64,000 nucleotides of DNA from Vibrio sp. RE88 (GTDB lineage Bacteria; Pseudomonadota; Gammaproteobacteria; Enterobacterales; Vibrionaceae), in contig NZ_VTYQ01000005.1 in NCBI RefSeq assembly GCF_013113835.1, forward strand, positions 434,001 through 498,000, written 5' to 3'. Position numbers and translations under genes: made by a program. Below the pieces are notes generated by a model. That model had not been told where the DNA came from. It saw only the letters and a program-made list of their open reading frames with translations, and searched no databases. This document shows positions 32,914 through 42,249 of this stretch, piece after piece. How positions within the stretch are numbered: the stretch's first letter is position 1; the number at the start of each line of letters is the position of its first letter.

Positions 32914-33807
32914 TTATTTTAGAAAGTCTGCCTTGCGCATGCGCTCAATGACCGTTTCTTTTTGCTCTTCGCTGAGCGGCGTAATCGGTAGGCGCGGGTC
33001 GCCTGCATCAATATCATGCAATGCCATGGCAGCTTTACCAGCCGCTACGCCACCAAATTCGACCAATACACGAATCAGGTCAATGACGTTGTCCATTCCG
33101 CGGTTCACTTTCTCCAGGTCACCATTGTTAAAGTCCTGAATGATTTGTTGGAAGTGAGGAGCGGCGTAATTGTACGTACTACCGACAGCACTTGTTGCGC
33201 CTAGAGCTAATGCCGCTGGAAGAAATTCATCCACGCCAAATGGAATATCGTATTTACCATCGCAAACACGCAGACAGCGTTGGTATTCGTACAAATCAGG
33301 GCTGTTGAATTTCAGACCTGATAGGTTTGGAATTTTCTTATCCGCAGCCAGTAGGAATTGTTCCATATCGACGTTTACACCTGACATACCTGAGTGGTAG
33401 TAGTAGAAACCTTTAGACGGGGCGGCAGCAGCCACTGTGGCACAGTACTCGACCAAGCTGTCTACGTTAGCAGGTTTAAAGAAACACGGACCAATGGCAG
33501 ACGTTGCCAGAATGTCCAGAGTCTCTGCATGACGTGTGAGCTCAAGTGTGTCAGCAATACTCAGTGCGCCCGTATGAATGATCAGGCTCAACTGGCCTTT
33601 AGCTGCCGTCACCCAGCGCTCCGCGATGGCTTTACGTTCTTCAACACTGCAATGAATGCCTTCCCCTGTGGTACCACAGATGTAAGCGCCTGTAACTCCG
33701 TCTCGGATCAGGTGCTGCGCAATCTTATCTATCTCGTTGTAATTAACCTCATTGTTACCATCGAAAGGCGTATGAGGGGCGGCAATCAAGCCTGCTAGCT
33801 TTGTCAT
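32914..33807 (-). CDS. nanA: N-acetylneuraminate lyase
   Basis: About 297 residues of the DapA/NanA family. Motifs: GTTGEG near residue 44-49, the FYYYHSGMSGV stretch with the catalytic tyrosine, and the Schiff-base lysine in LSGLKFNSPDLYEYQ. NanA (EC 4.1.3.3) splits N-acetylneuraminate to pyruvate and N-acetylmannosamine. The residues FYYYH and the surrounding nan genes favour NanA over dihydrodipicolinate synthase. ATG 33807 (MTKLAGLIAAPHTPF) is chosen over 33831. It is divergent from nanR. Confidence 0.93.
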   Translation of the reverse strand: MTKLAGLIAAPHTPFDGNNEVNYNEIDKIAQHLIRDGVTGAYICGTTGEGIHCSVEERKAIAERWVTAAKGQLSLIIHTGALSIADTLELTRHAETLDILATSAIGPCFFKPANVDSLVEYCATVAAAAPSKGFYYYHSGMSGVNVDMEQFLLAADKKIPNLSGLKFNSPDLYEYQRCLRVCDGKYDIPFGVDEFLPAALALGATSAVGSTYNYAAPHFQQIIQDFNNGDLEKVNRGMDNVIDLIRVLVEFGGVAAGKAAMALHDIDAGDPRLPITPLSEEQKETVIERMRKADFLK

Positions 33808-33875
33808 AATGCATCCACTTTTATATATCAAAGACGGCCTTTAATGGCGTCTAACTCTACTGGTTTTTATTTTAT

Positions 33876-33888
33876 GGAGTTTTACTCC
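33876..33888. promoter_or_regulatory. Probable NanR box in the nanA/nanR promoter
   Basis: GGAGT-TTT-ACTCC inverted repeat in the divergent nanA/nanR region; two direct copies of GTGGAGTT follow at 33915 and 33927. The same 5-3-5 repeat occurs before nagA and nanE. Confidence 0.6.
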
Positions 33889-34056
33889 TTTGTATATGGC
33901 TGTTTTTAATGTTAGTGGAGTTTTTTGTGGAGTTGTGCGCCAGATCATGATTATAATCTGGAGAATAATGACAGATGCATATGCTTGGTTTGGGAACTTG
34001 TGCTGAAACAGGTTAATAGCTTTGCAATCATGAATAATGATAAGGAAACAGTAACG

Positions 34057-34929
34057 ATGGCGGAAAGCTCCGAAGCCATTCAGGCCGGTAAAATACTTGA
34101 TACGATTGGCAGCTTATACGATAGCTTTACGCCAGCATCAAAACGTATTGCAGGGTTTGTTCTGGAAAAACCGGAAGAGGTTTGCAAACTATCGATAGCA
34201 GAGCTGTCACAAGTAGTATCGGCAGGTGATGCTTCAATCATTCGTTTCTGTCGAGCGCTAGGAGCCAAGGGTTTCCACGAATTCAAAATGGCGCTCGCGA
34301 TTGAATTGTCTAAGCAGGAGAACGAAGAGAGCATCTTCGATACGGATGTCACGTTAGAGGACAACCCTGAACTGATTGGTAAAAAATTGCGTAAAACCAT
34401 CGATAACGTTCTGTATGAAACGCTAAACTTGCTCGACTATGGTTGCTTGGCTGAAGTTTGTCAGGCGATACAGGAAGCCAAATCGGTGTACTTCTTAGGC
34501 GTCGGATCATCTGGAATTTCGGCGGAGAATGCCAAGTATCGCTATATGCGCATCGGTCTTAATGTCGATGCACTAACGACTAACCACTATATGTATATGA
34601 AGGCCGCTTTGCTGTCTGAAGGTGATATTGCTATTGGTATCAGCCATTCGGGTAATTCGCCGGAGACCGTCAAGGCACTGAAAGTTGCCAAACAATCTGG
34701 CGCGATGACAGTGGCGATTACCCATAATCCGCGCTCATCAATTTGTGATTATGCGGATTATGTTCTGGTGAATGGTAACCGTCAGGGGCAGCTACAAGGG
34801 GATTCGATTGGTACCAAGATCTCACAACTTTTTGTTTTGGATATGATCTACTGCCTGCTGGTTCAGGCGGATGAGTCCGGTGCCCATGCTAATAAGCTGA
34901 AAACGACTCAAGCACTGAGCATCAAATAA
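34057..34929 (+). CDS. nanR: RpiR-family regulator of sialic acid genes
   Basis: About 290 residues. An RpiR helix-turn-helix (LSIAELSQVVSAGDASIIRFCRALG) and a C-terminal SIS domain (VYFLGVGSSGISAENAKYRYMRIG, ISHSGNSPETVKAL) that binds an amino-sugar phosphate. In Vibrio vulnificus the RpiR-type NanR responds to N-acetylmannosamine 6-phosphate; context here fits the same role. The frame is open from 33925, but ATG 34057 has AAGGAAACAGTAACG upstream and leaves a normal N-terminus; ATG 34030 is an alternative. Divergent from nanA. Confidence 0.88.
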   Translation: MAESSEAIQAGKILDTIGSLYDSFTPASKRIAGFVLEKPEEVCKLSIAELSQVVSAGDASIIRFCRALGAKGFHEFKMALAIELSKQENEESIFDTDVTLEDNPELIGKKLRKTIDNVLYETLNLLDYGCLAEVCQAIQEAKSVYFLGVGSSGISAENAKYRYMRIGLNVDALTTNHYMYMKAALLSEGDIAIGISHSGNSPETVKALKVAKQSGAMTVAITHNPRSSICDYADYVLVNGNRQGQLQGDSIGTKISQLFVLDMIYCLLVQADESGAHANKLKTTQALSIK

Positions 34930-34935
34930 CAAATT

Positions 34936-34959
34936 AATGCGGGTTATCAAACCCGCATT
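34936..34959. terminator. Bidirectional terminator
   Basis: Perfect 10-bp arms AATGCGGGTT and AACCCGCATT with an ATCA loop lie between the convergent nanR and nagA stops; T-rich sequence follows on the plus side (TTCAATTTTAAT). Confidence 0.85.
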
Positions 34960-34966
34960 TTCAATT

Positions 34967-36127
34967 TTAATCTCCTGATTGATATTTCATTTCACCCATT
35001 TGAATGGTGGCGTTCACCTCCAGCTTATCGTCCAGTAAGGCAATGTTGGCAAAGTATCCGGCTTCCAATCTGCCGTAACGATCATCAATACCTATCGCTT
35101 CTGCTGGGTAGCGAGACGCCATTTTCAAGGCCGTATCTAGCGGTAAGCCAACATGCCGCACTAAGTTTCTTACACCTTCAATCATGGTGATTGCCGCTCC
35201 AGCAATCGTGCCATCTTGGTAGTGACAGCGGCCATCGGTAACAAATGCTGGCGTTCCCGCCATATCAAACTCTGTCATATCCGTTCCCGCAGGCGTAACG
35301 GCGTCAGTGACGAGGAACAACTTCTCTTGCAGTAGCCTGTGCGCGAGTCGCACATTGACGTAATCACAATGAATGCCATCCACGATGATCCCAGCATGAA
35401 GTGCATTATCTAGGACATAACCGACCGCGCCGGGCTCACGCGAGTTGAGTGGACTCATCGCATTGTACAGGTGAGTGGCCATGGTGACATTTGGGTGCTT
35501 GGCCAGTTGCTGATAGGTGGCGTTGGTGTGGCCCAAAGCAACATGCATTCCGGCTTGTGCCAGACGATCGGTGACGTCAGTGGTGTTGCACTCTGGCGCC
35601 AAGGTAATCAAACGGATGTGCTGCTGATTTTCAAGCAAGTAAGCCAGCGTTGATTCGTCGAGTTCGCGAATGTGCGATTGATTGTGTGCGCCTTTTTTCT
35701 CAGCATTGATGAAAGGACCTTCAAGGTGGAGCCCGAGAATACCATCATTCTCTGCTTGTGACGCTGAGTTCAAGGTTTCTACTGCTTTCTTCATGTGACT
35801 GGCTTCACTGGTGATCAGTGTCGGCAAAAACTGCGTAGTGCCAGAGCGCAGGTTAGTTCGGTTCATTGTCGCGAGCGTTTGATAGCGAATGTCTGTGTTG
35901 AACAGCACGCCTCCACACCCATTTAACTGCAAATCTATAAAACCCGGGCAAGCCAATTGCCCCTGACCATCAATGGTTGTCAGGCCATCAGGTAACGCCT
36001 CCATTGGAGTGACGGAAACGATCTGATTATTGTCGATGACGATTGCATGATGGTGAAGCGTTTCTTCACCGGTAAAAACGTTGATGTTGATTAAGGCATA
36101 TGGCTGAGGAGGCGTAGCTGGTGACAT
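34967..36127 (-). CDS. nagA: N-acetylglucosamine-6-phosphate deacetylase
   Basis: A 386-residue amidohydrolase. Motifs match NagA (EC 3.5.1.25): CPGFIDLQLNGCGG at the first strand, metal ligand Glu in GLHLEGPF, His in ALGHTNATY and ATHLYNAMSP, and the catalytic Asp in LVTDAVTPAG. It removes acetate from GlcNAc-6-P made by NanE. It is divergent from nanE across a region with GGAGT-N3-ACTCC boxes. NagB, the next step, is not in the window. Confidence 0.94.
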   Translation of the reverse strand: MSPATPPQPYALININVFTGEETLHHHAIVIDNNQIVSVTPMEALPDGLTTIDGQGQLACPGFIDLQLNGCGGVLFNTDIRYQTLATMNRTNLRSGTTQFLPTLITSEASHMKKAVETLNSASQAENDGILGLHLEGPFINAEKKGAHNQSHIRELDESTLAYLLENQQHIRLITLAPECNTTDVTDRLAQAGMHVALGHTNATYQQLAKHPNVTMATHLYNAMSPLNSREPGAVGYVLDNALHAGIIVDGIHCDYVNVRLAHRLLQEKLFLVTDAVTPAGTDMTEFDMAGTPAFVTDGRCHYQDGTIAGAAITMIEGVRNLVRHVGLPLDTALKMASRYPAEAIGIDDRYGRLEAGYFANIALLDDKLEVNATIQMGEMKYQSGD

Positions 36128-36149
36128 AGGGACGCTCTTTATAAGTAAA

Positions 36150-36162
36150 GGAGTATAACTCC
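36150..36162. promoter_or_regulatory. Probable NanR box before nagA
   Basis: GGAGT-ATA-ACTCC inverted repeat 22 bases upstream of the nagA start, identical in its arms to the box at 33876. Confidence 0.65.
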
Positions 36163-36296
36163 AAAAAATATCTGTGTTGTATCTAATTTAGACGAGAATA
36201 ACTCGATAATTCGTGATTTGGTCGCTGAAAACGTCGATTATCTGCAATCCTGTGCGAGTTTGTGACGTCTGTCAGCAAATATTAAAGTTATCAGTT

Positions 36297-36309
36297 GAAG
36301 TAAAACTCC
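36297..36309. promoter_or_regulatory. Probable NanR box before nanE
   Basis: GAAGT-AAA-ACTCC, one mismatch from the other two boxes, 57 bases upstream of the nanE start; a lone GGAGT half-site follows at 36353. Confidence 0.5.
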
Positions 36310-36366
36310 ATTCTGTCATATTGAAGTTATATTTCAAACTTAAAGTTATTTTGGAGTTTTGTTTCT

Positions 36367-37074
36367 ATGCAATCTGAGACGTCGACTGTTTTAAAAGTTT
36401 TGCAAAGTGGCTTTGTCGCTTCTTGTCAGCCTGTGGACGATGGCCCTATGGATCATCCACAGATTGTTGCTGCCATGGCAAAAGCAAGTGTTGATGGGGG
36501 AGCGATAGCGCTTCGCATTGAAGGCGTGGAAAACCTCAAAGCCGCCAGAAAAGCGGTGGATGTGCCGATCATCGGGATTGTTAAACGTGATTTAGAAGAC
36601 TCACCAGTTCGAATTACGCCGTTTGTTGAAGATGTCGCGGCACTCCACGCTGCGGGCGCAGACATCATCGCTATTGATGCATCGGACCGAACTCGCCCTG
36701 TGGATATTCAAACCTTAGTGGAATCAATTCATCAACTGGGCTGTATTGCGATGGCGGATTGCTCCAACTTTAGTGAAGGCATGTATGCCAAACAGATAGG
36801 AGTTGAAGTCATCGGCTCGACACTTTCTGGTTACACTGGCGATACTTTACCTATAGAACCTGATCTGGAGTTGGTGTCACAACTCAGTCAGGCAGGCTGC
36901 TTTGTGATGGCGGAAGGGCGTTACAACACGCCGCAACTGGCTAAGCAAGCGATTGAAGCGGGCGCGGCATCAGTCACTGTTGGTTCGGCCATTACCCGCA
37001 TTGAGCACATCTGTTCGTGGTTTGCTGACTCCGTACAAGCCGCACGCAGAGAAGAACTGGAGAAGAGTGCATGA
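36367..37074 (+). CDS. nanE: N-acetylmannosamine-6-phosphate 2-epimerase
   Basis: A 235-residue TIM barrel. Typical NanE segments: [19 protein letters not shown] at the N-terminus, [19 protein letters not shown] with the catalytic lysine, [25 protein letters not shown] and [16 protein letters not shown]. NanE (EC 5.1.3.9) converts ManNAc-6-P to GlcNAc-6-P. The first gene of the operon nanE-nanK-symporter-nanQ-sialidase; it overlaps nanK by 4 bases. Confidence 0.95.
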   Translation: MQSETSTVLKVLQSGFVASCQPVDDGPMDHPQIVAAMAKASVDGGAIALRIEGVENLKAARKAVDVPIIGIVKRDLEDSPVRITPFVEDVAALHAAGADIIAIDASDRTRPVDIQTLVESIHQLGCIAMADCSNFSEGMYAKQIGVEVIGSTLSGYTGDTLPIEPDLELVSQLSQAGCFVMAEGRYNTPQLAKQAIEAGAASVTVGSAITRIEHICSWFADSVQAARREELEKSA

Positions 37075-37958
37075 CGATTTGTCTCGCGATTGACATTGGC
37101 GGTACCAAAATAGCAGCGGCTCTGATTGAAGGGACAACGCTTGTGGAGCGCCATCAAGTGCCAACGCCTGGATCCAAACAACCGCAAGAGTTAACCGCGG
37201 CACTCAGTGAGCTGGTGCATCCGTTACTTGAACGGGCAGATTACGTGGCAGTGGCGTCTACGGGCATCATCAACGATGGCGTACTGATGGCTTTAAACCC
37301 AGATAATTTGGGTGGGCTGAACAATTATCCGCTCAAAGCCACGCTTGAGACGCTGACGTCGTTACCTTGTTATGTCCTCAATGATGCGCAGGCGGCGTGT
37401 TGGTCAGAGTATCAAAGATACGCCGAACAGAAGCTGGACATGGCGTTTATTACCATTTCAACCGGTGTTGGTGCTGGGGTTGTGCTGAATGGTCAACTGC
37501 TGGTAGGTCGTCGCGGTATCGCTGGCCATGCCGGTCATATTCAGGCGGATCCTAACGGCCCAGTATGTGGCTGTGGCCGAGTTGGCTGCGTCGAAGCAAT
37601 TGCCTCAGGAACAGCAATCGCCAAAGCGGGTCAGGCACTTTGGGGAACGGACTGCTGTGGCAAGCGTGTCCACGACGAATGGCAAAACGGCTCAAAACAG
37701 GCCTTAGCAATCTTTGAAAAGTCGGCACAAGCCGTGGCTCAAATGATTGCAGATTTACGAATTTCACTTGATCTCGACGTTGTTGTGCTAGGCGGCAGCG
37801 TTGGGCTTGCGGATGGCTATCTGGAACTAGTCCAAAAAGAAATCAATAACAATCCAGAAGTCTACCGCCCGACTATCACGCAGGCTCAAGCTGGCAATGA
37901 TGCTGGTTTGATCGGCGCTGCGTTGTGGTCGCAACAGTATTTCAATAACGAATTTTAA
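37071..37958 (+). CDS. nanK: N-acetylmannosamine kinase
   Basis: A 295-residue ROK-family sugar kinase. Phosphate motif [13 protein letters not shown] at the N-terminus, [34 protein letters not shown] and the zinc-binding [15 protein letters not shown] near residues 164-178. NanK (EC 2.7.1.60) phosphorylates ManNAc. The ATGA overlap with nanE shows translational coupling; the symporter starts 14 bp downstream. Confidence 0.94.
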   Translation: MTICLAIDIGGTKIAAALIEGTTLVERHQVPTPGSKQPQELTAALSELVHPLLERADYVAVASTGIINDGVLMALNPDNLGGLNNYPLKATLETLTSLPCYVLNDAQAACWSEYQRYAEQKLDMAFITISTGVGAGVVLNGQLLVGRRGIAGHAGHIQADPNGPVCGCGRVGCVEAIASGTAIAKAGQALWGTDCCGKRVHDEWQNGSKQALAIFEKSAQAVAQMIADLRISLDLDVVVLGGSVGLADGYLELVQKEINNNPEVYRPTITQAQAGNDAGLIGAALWSQQYFNNEF

Positions 37959-37972
37959 AAGGACGATAAACG

Positions 37973-39466
37973 ATGGAAGCAACTTCCTTTGGAACCCTTA
38001 ACTATGTAGTGCTCTTCCTATACCTCGCTGGGGTCATGGGTGTGGGCGTGTATTTTGCGCGCCGCCAGACATCTGGCGACGACTATTTCAAAGCGGGAGG
38101 TCGCATACCCGGTTGGGCCGCAGGGATCAGTGTCTTCGCGACTACGTTAAGCTCGATCACTTTTATGTCGATTCCAGCGAAAGCGTACACCGATGACTGG
38201 ACATTTTTAATTGGCCAATACATTGCAATCGCGATTCTGCCGTTTGTGTTTATCTATTACATTCCATTTTTCCGCCGACTGAATTTGACCTCAGTCTATG
38301 AGTATCTGGAAAAGCGCTTTGATCTGAAAATGCGTTTGTTCGGCAGTATTTCATTTATGTTGTTCCATGTTGGCCGAATTGCGATCGTGACTTATCTAAC
38401 GGCGTTAGCGCTGATGCCGTTCATCGACATGGACCCGCTGACCATCGTCTTTCTGATTGGCGTTTTGTGTATCATCTATACCTTCCTAGGTGGTATTGAA
38501 GGGGTGATCTGGACAGACGTGATGCAAGGAATCATGCTCTCTTTGGCGGCTGTCGGCATTTTCATCATGCTGTGCTTTAACGTCGATGGCGGAATGAGTG
38601 AAATCTTCTCGATGTCAGCAGATGCCAACAAGTATTTTCCTGCGGAGCAGTTTAGCTGGAGCTGGTCAGATGCCACGATCCCTGTGCTGATGATTGGTTT
38701 CTTCTTCTCGGTACTGCAACAGTTCACAGCCAGTCAGGATGTGGTGCAGCGTTACATAGTCACAGACTCAGTGGAAGAAACTAAGAAAGCGCTGATCACA
38801 AATGCTAAGTTCGTTGCTGTCATTCCAATCTTCTTCTTTGCAGTTGGCGCAGGTCTGTACGCTTACTACACACAGAATCCGACTCTATTGCCAGAGAACT
38901 TTAACACTGGCGGTATTCTTCCATTCTATGTCATCACTCAGCTACCAGCAGGTGTTGCAGGGCTGATCATCGCTGCCATCTTTGCCGCGTCTCAGTCGAG
39001 TATTTCAAGTAGTCTGAACAGTATTTCGGCATGTTACACCACGGACATCTACCACCGTTTAGGCCGCAGTGGTTCTACCGAAAATGCGCTAAAAACGGGT
39101 CGTTTTGTCACGGTTATCGCAGGACTACTGGGTGTTGCAGCGTCGACTTACCTTATCTTCTCTGAAGAGAGTCAGATCTGGGATGCATTCAATAGCTTAC
39201 TTGGCCTAATGGGTGGCCCAATGACAGGGCTGTTCATGCTGGGTGTGTTTGTCCGTAAAGCGACAGCACGCAGCGCACTTGTCGGGGTGATTGTCAGTGT
39301 GATCGCAACACTATGGGCGCGCTACTTTACTGACCTGAACTTCTTCTTCTACGGTGCGATCGGCACCATGACTGTTGTGATTGTTGGTTATCTGGTAGCC
39401 CTGCTACTGAAAGAAGAGCCGAAAGATGTTAGCAAATCGTTTGTATTAACGTCTTCTGAAAAATAA
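37973..39466 (+). CDS. siaT: Sodium:solute symporter, probable sialic acid transporter
   Basis: A 497-residue SSS-family transporter with about thirteen helices. Helix 1/2 carry FATTLSSITFMSIPAKAY, which I recall as characteristic of the Proteus SiaT-type sialic acid/sodium symporters, and the family signature GGIEGVIWTDVMQGIML is present. Location in the nanEK operon strongly supports sialic acid uptake. No SiaPQM TRAP transporter is in this locus, so this is likely the sole entry route encoded here. RBS is AAAGGACGATAAACG. Confidence 0.88.
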   Translation: MEATSFGTLNYVVLFLYLAGVMGVGVYFARRQTSGDDYFKAGGRIPGWAAGISVFATTLSSITFMSIPAKAYTDDWTFLIGQYIAIAILPFVFIYYIPFFRRLNLTSVYEYLEKRFDLKMRLFGSISFMLFHVGRIAIVTYLTALALMPFIDMDPLTIVFLIGVLCIIYTFLGGIEGVIWTDVMQGIMLSLAAVGIFIMLCFNVDGGMSEIFSMSADANKYFPAEQFSWSWSDATIPVLMIGFFFSVLQQFTASQDVVQRYIVTDSVEETKKALITNAKFVAVIPIFFFAVGAGLYAYYTQNPTLLPENFNTGGILPFYVITQLPAGVAGLIIAAIFAASQSSISSSLNSISACYTTDIYHRLGRSGSTENALKTGRFVTVIAGLLGVAASTYLIFSEESQIWDAFNSLLGLMGGPMTGLFMLGVFVRKATARSALVGVIVSVIATLWARYFTDLNFFFYGAIGTMTVVIVGYLVALLLKEEPKDVSKSFVLTSSEK

Positions 39467-39475
39467 CTCGCTTAA

Positions 39476-39982
<507 letters not shown>

Positions 39983-40039
39983 GTTAGCCAATCTCAGCGA
40001 ATGATGCCCAAAAGCCAAATACATTAAGGAAAGCCAGCT

Positions 40040-40070
40040 GCTATCCGGCGCGAAAAGCGCGCCGGATAGC
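40040..40070 (+). other. Long perfect hairpin between nanQ and the sialidase-like gene
   Basis: 13-bp arms GCTATCCGGCGCG (40040-40052) and CGCGCCGGATAGC (40058-40070) around AAAAG. There is no T-run after it. It could be an mRNA processing or stability element that lowers expression of the exported enzyme relative to the cytoplasmic genes, or a REP-like element. Confidence 0.7.
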
Positions 40071-40215
40071 TAGCAGCCAAGGGCTCATTGGGAATCAATA
40101 TTGAAAACACTCACCAAAGACGGTCAAAAGGATAACTGACTTGTGGCATTTTCAAGGCAATCAGTCACGCCATGACGGTCTGAATCATGGTGCTCTCTCG
40201 CGATAAGGAGATTAA

Positions 40216-41982
40216 ATGAAGTTGCATAAAGTGATAATACTGGCGCTGTTGCTCCCGCAAGCTGCTTTGGCTGCGGTTAAGGATATTCAGCCGCCACAGG
40301 TCGTTGGTGTTCCTCCTGCTGATGCGGGAAGAGGTTTGGTACGCGCAAGCGAGACGGAAATCCGACACTATAGCGGTGGTGAAGGTTACGATGGACGTAA
40401 AATACTGGTCAGTCATGACAATGGTCGTACGTGGCAGGACAGCTTGGCGTCATCGTCGTATCCACCTAACTTTGGAGGGATTGAGATTGAGTCGCCATCC
40501 ATCGTCCCTAACCCTGTGACAGGGGAGTACATACGGGTACAACCTATCGATGGTTATGTGTTTATTTCCAATGGAGGGCTTGATGGCGAATGGGCCGCGG
40601 TGACCAAAGATGGTCAGCTTGACTATGATTGGGAGCACGCCGACAAAGAGAACTACCTGACTCTTGGCGGTATTATGCGTCGCCCGACTTTTGTGAACAA
40701 TGGTCAACGCATTTTGATTCCATCGCATGAAATGCGTGAAGGTACGGTCGTTCATATTTCCGATGATGGCGGCCTGACTTGGCGCACATCGCAAGATATT
40801 ATCTCTGCTCCTCCCCATGAAAAAGATGAAATACACCAAGGTGTTCGATGGCGAAATAGTGGCGTTGAAGGCTCGATTGTCGAGCTGCGAGACGGGCGCT
40901 TGTGGATTCTTGTCCGCACTTCTCAAGATCAGCTTTACGAAGCGTTTTCTTCAGACTTTGGCGAAACATGGACAGAGGCACAGCCTTCACGCTTTTTTGG
41001 TACTTTGACCATGCCAACCATTGGCCGCTTGAAAGATGGACGTCTTCTTGCTCTCTGGACAAATACCATGCCCTTACCTGAACACAAAGGCACGCAGGAT
41101 GACATGTGGGAAGATGTGTTTACTAATCGTGATTCCCACCATGCTGCGATCTCAGATGATGACGGGAGAACGTGGACTGGATTTCGCGAGATCATTCTAG
41201 ATGAACATCGCAACAGAAGTGATTACGCCGTGTTTGAAGGCGCCGGTGACCGAGGTAAGCAACAAAGTGAACTTGTTCAATTGGATGAACATAGAGTGCT
41301 TGTCTCTGTTGGGCAGCATAAAGAGCATCGCCGCTTGATGGTGATGGATACGCGCTGGCTTTATCAAACAGAACGAAGTGAGCACTTTGAGAACGGTCTT
41401 GAGAATTGGACAATCCATAGCTATATCCCGGAGGTGGAAGGGCACGTCAGCTACAATCGTAAACCCTCAGCTCAACTTCTAGAGCATGCTGATAAACCGG
41501 GACATAAAGCACTTCAGGTTCGGCGGGTACGTGATGCTGAGCTCATCAATATCGAAAACGACCTCAATTACGAGAAAGGTGGCGCGACGTGGAACTTCCC
41601 GAACGGGAAGGCTGGCCAAGTTGATATTCGTTTTATGCTTAATGAAGACAGTGGTGGAACTCAAATCAGTCTGACGGAACGTCTGTTCAACGCTGTAGAC
41701 GAAACCATTGCGCATTATGCAGTGTATACGTTGAGTGTCGCACCGGGCGAGAAGCTTGGCAAACATGAACTCGAAGCCAATCGTTGGTACACGCTTAGCA
41801 TCCACTGGAAGGGCGTGAAGAAAAACTCGACCGCGAAAGTCTTGCTAGATGGGAAGAAGGTAGAAAAGATCAACATCAGTAACGTCAGTCCAAATGGTGT
41901 GAGTTACCTTCATTTCATCTCGACAAGCCAAAAAGAGGATGAGGGGATATTGATCAAGTCAGTGAAAGCTTCAGTCAAATAA
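40216..41982 (+). CDS. Secreted BNR/Asp-box sialidase-like protein
   Basis: 588 residues. A signal peptide (MKLHKVIILALLLPQAALA) precedes a six-bladed propeller region with four Asp boxes: SHDNGRTW (66-73), SDDGGLTW (182-189), SSDFGETW (245-252), SDDDGRTW (313-320). Residues from about 385 to 588 look like a beta-rich, lectin-like C-terminal domain. Sialidases use an arginine triad with a FRIP-type first motif; no RIP motif is seen here, although RASETEIRHY near residue 43-52 lies at about the right place. Context says it releases sialic acid or processes a sialoside; activity is inferred. RBS is AAGGAGATTAA. Confidence 0.7.
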   Translation: MKLHKVIILALLLPQAALAAVKDIQPPQVVGVPPADAGRGLVRASETEIRHYSGGEGYDGRKILVSHDNGRTWQDSLASSSYPPNFGGIEIESPSIVPNPVTGEYIRVQPIDGYVFISNGGLDGEWAAVTKDGQLDYDWEHADKENYLTLGGIMRRPTFVNNGQRILIPSHEMREGTVVHISDDGGLTWRTSQDIISAPPHEKDEIHQGVRWRNSGVEGSIVELRDGRLWILVRTSQDQLYEAFSSDFGETWTEAQPSRFFGTLTMPTIGRLKDGRLLALWTNTMPLPEHKGTQDDMWEDVFTNRDSHHAAISDDDGRTWTGFREIILDEHRNRSDYAVFEGAGDRGKQQSELVQLDEHRVLVSVGQHKEHRRLMVMDTRWLYQTERSEHFENGLENWTIHSYIPEVEGHVSYNRKPSAQLLEHADKPGHKALQVRRVRDAELINIENDLNYEKGGATWNFPNGKAGQVDIRFMLNEDSGGTQISLTERLFNAVDETIAHYAVYTLSVAPGEKLGKHELEANRWYTLSIHWKGVKKNSTAKVLLDGKKVEKINISNVSPNGVSYLHFISTSQKEDEGILIKSVKASVK

Positions 41983-42067
41983 CAAATAAGTTAGTGTGAG
42001 CGGCTAATCTGGTTCGCTTTCGATTAGCCTGATGCGTAGCGAATAGCTCTCATTGAGACATTGCTTT

Positions 42068-42099
42068 AAAGGCTCTGAGATTGATTTCTTAGAGCCTTT
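42068..42099 (+). terminator. Terminator after the sialidase-like gene
   Basis: 12-base arms AAAGGCTCTGAG and CTTAGAGCCTTT pair with one G-T wobble around an 8-base loop; TTTA closes the stem. The remainder of 41983-42249 shows no gene. Confidence 0.65.
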
Positions 42100-42249
42100 A
42101 TCCATCAGGGCTCCAAGCTTTGAAGTTCCACAATCTGCATTGCATTCATGTTGTGAATGACTTTGCGACAAGAATCATAATTTCCTTTTAACCCTGTCTT
42201 AACCCCTTCGTTTGTTACCGTACCTGTAGATTAGCGGGAGATAACAACG

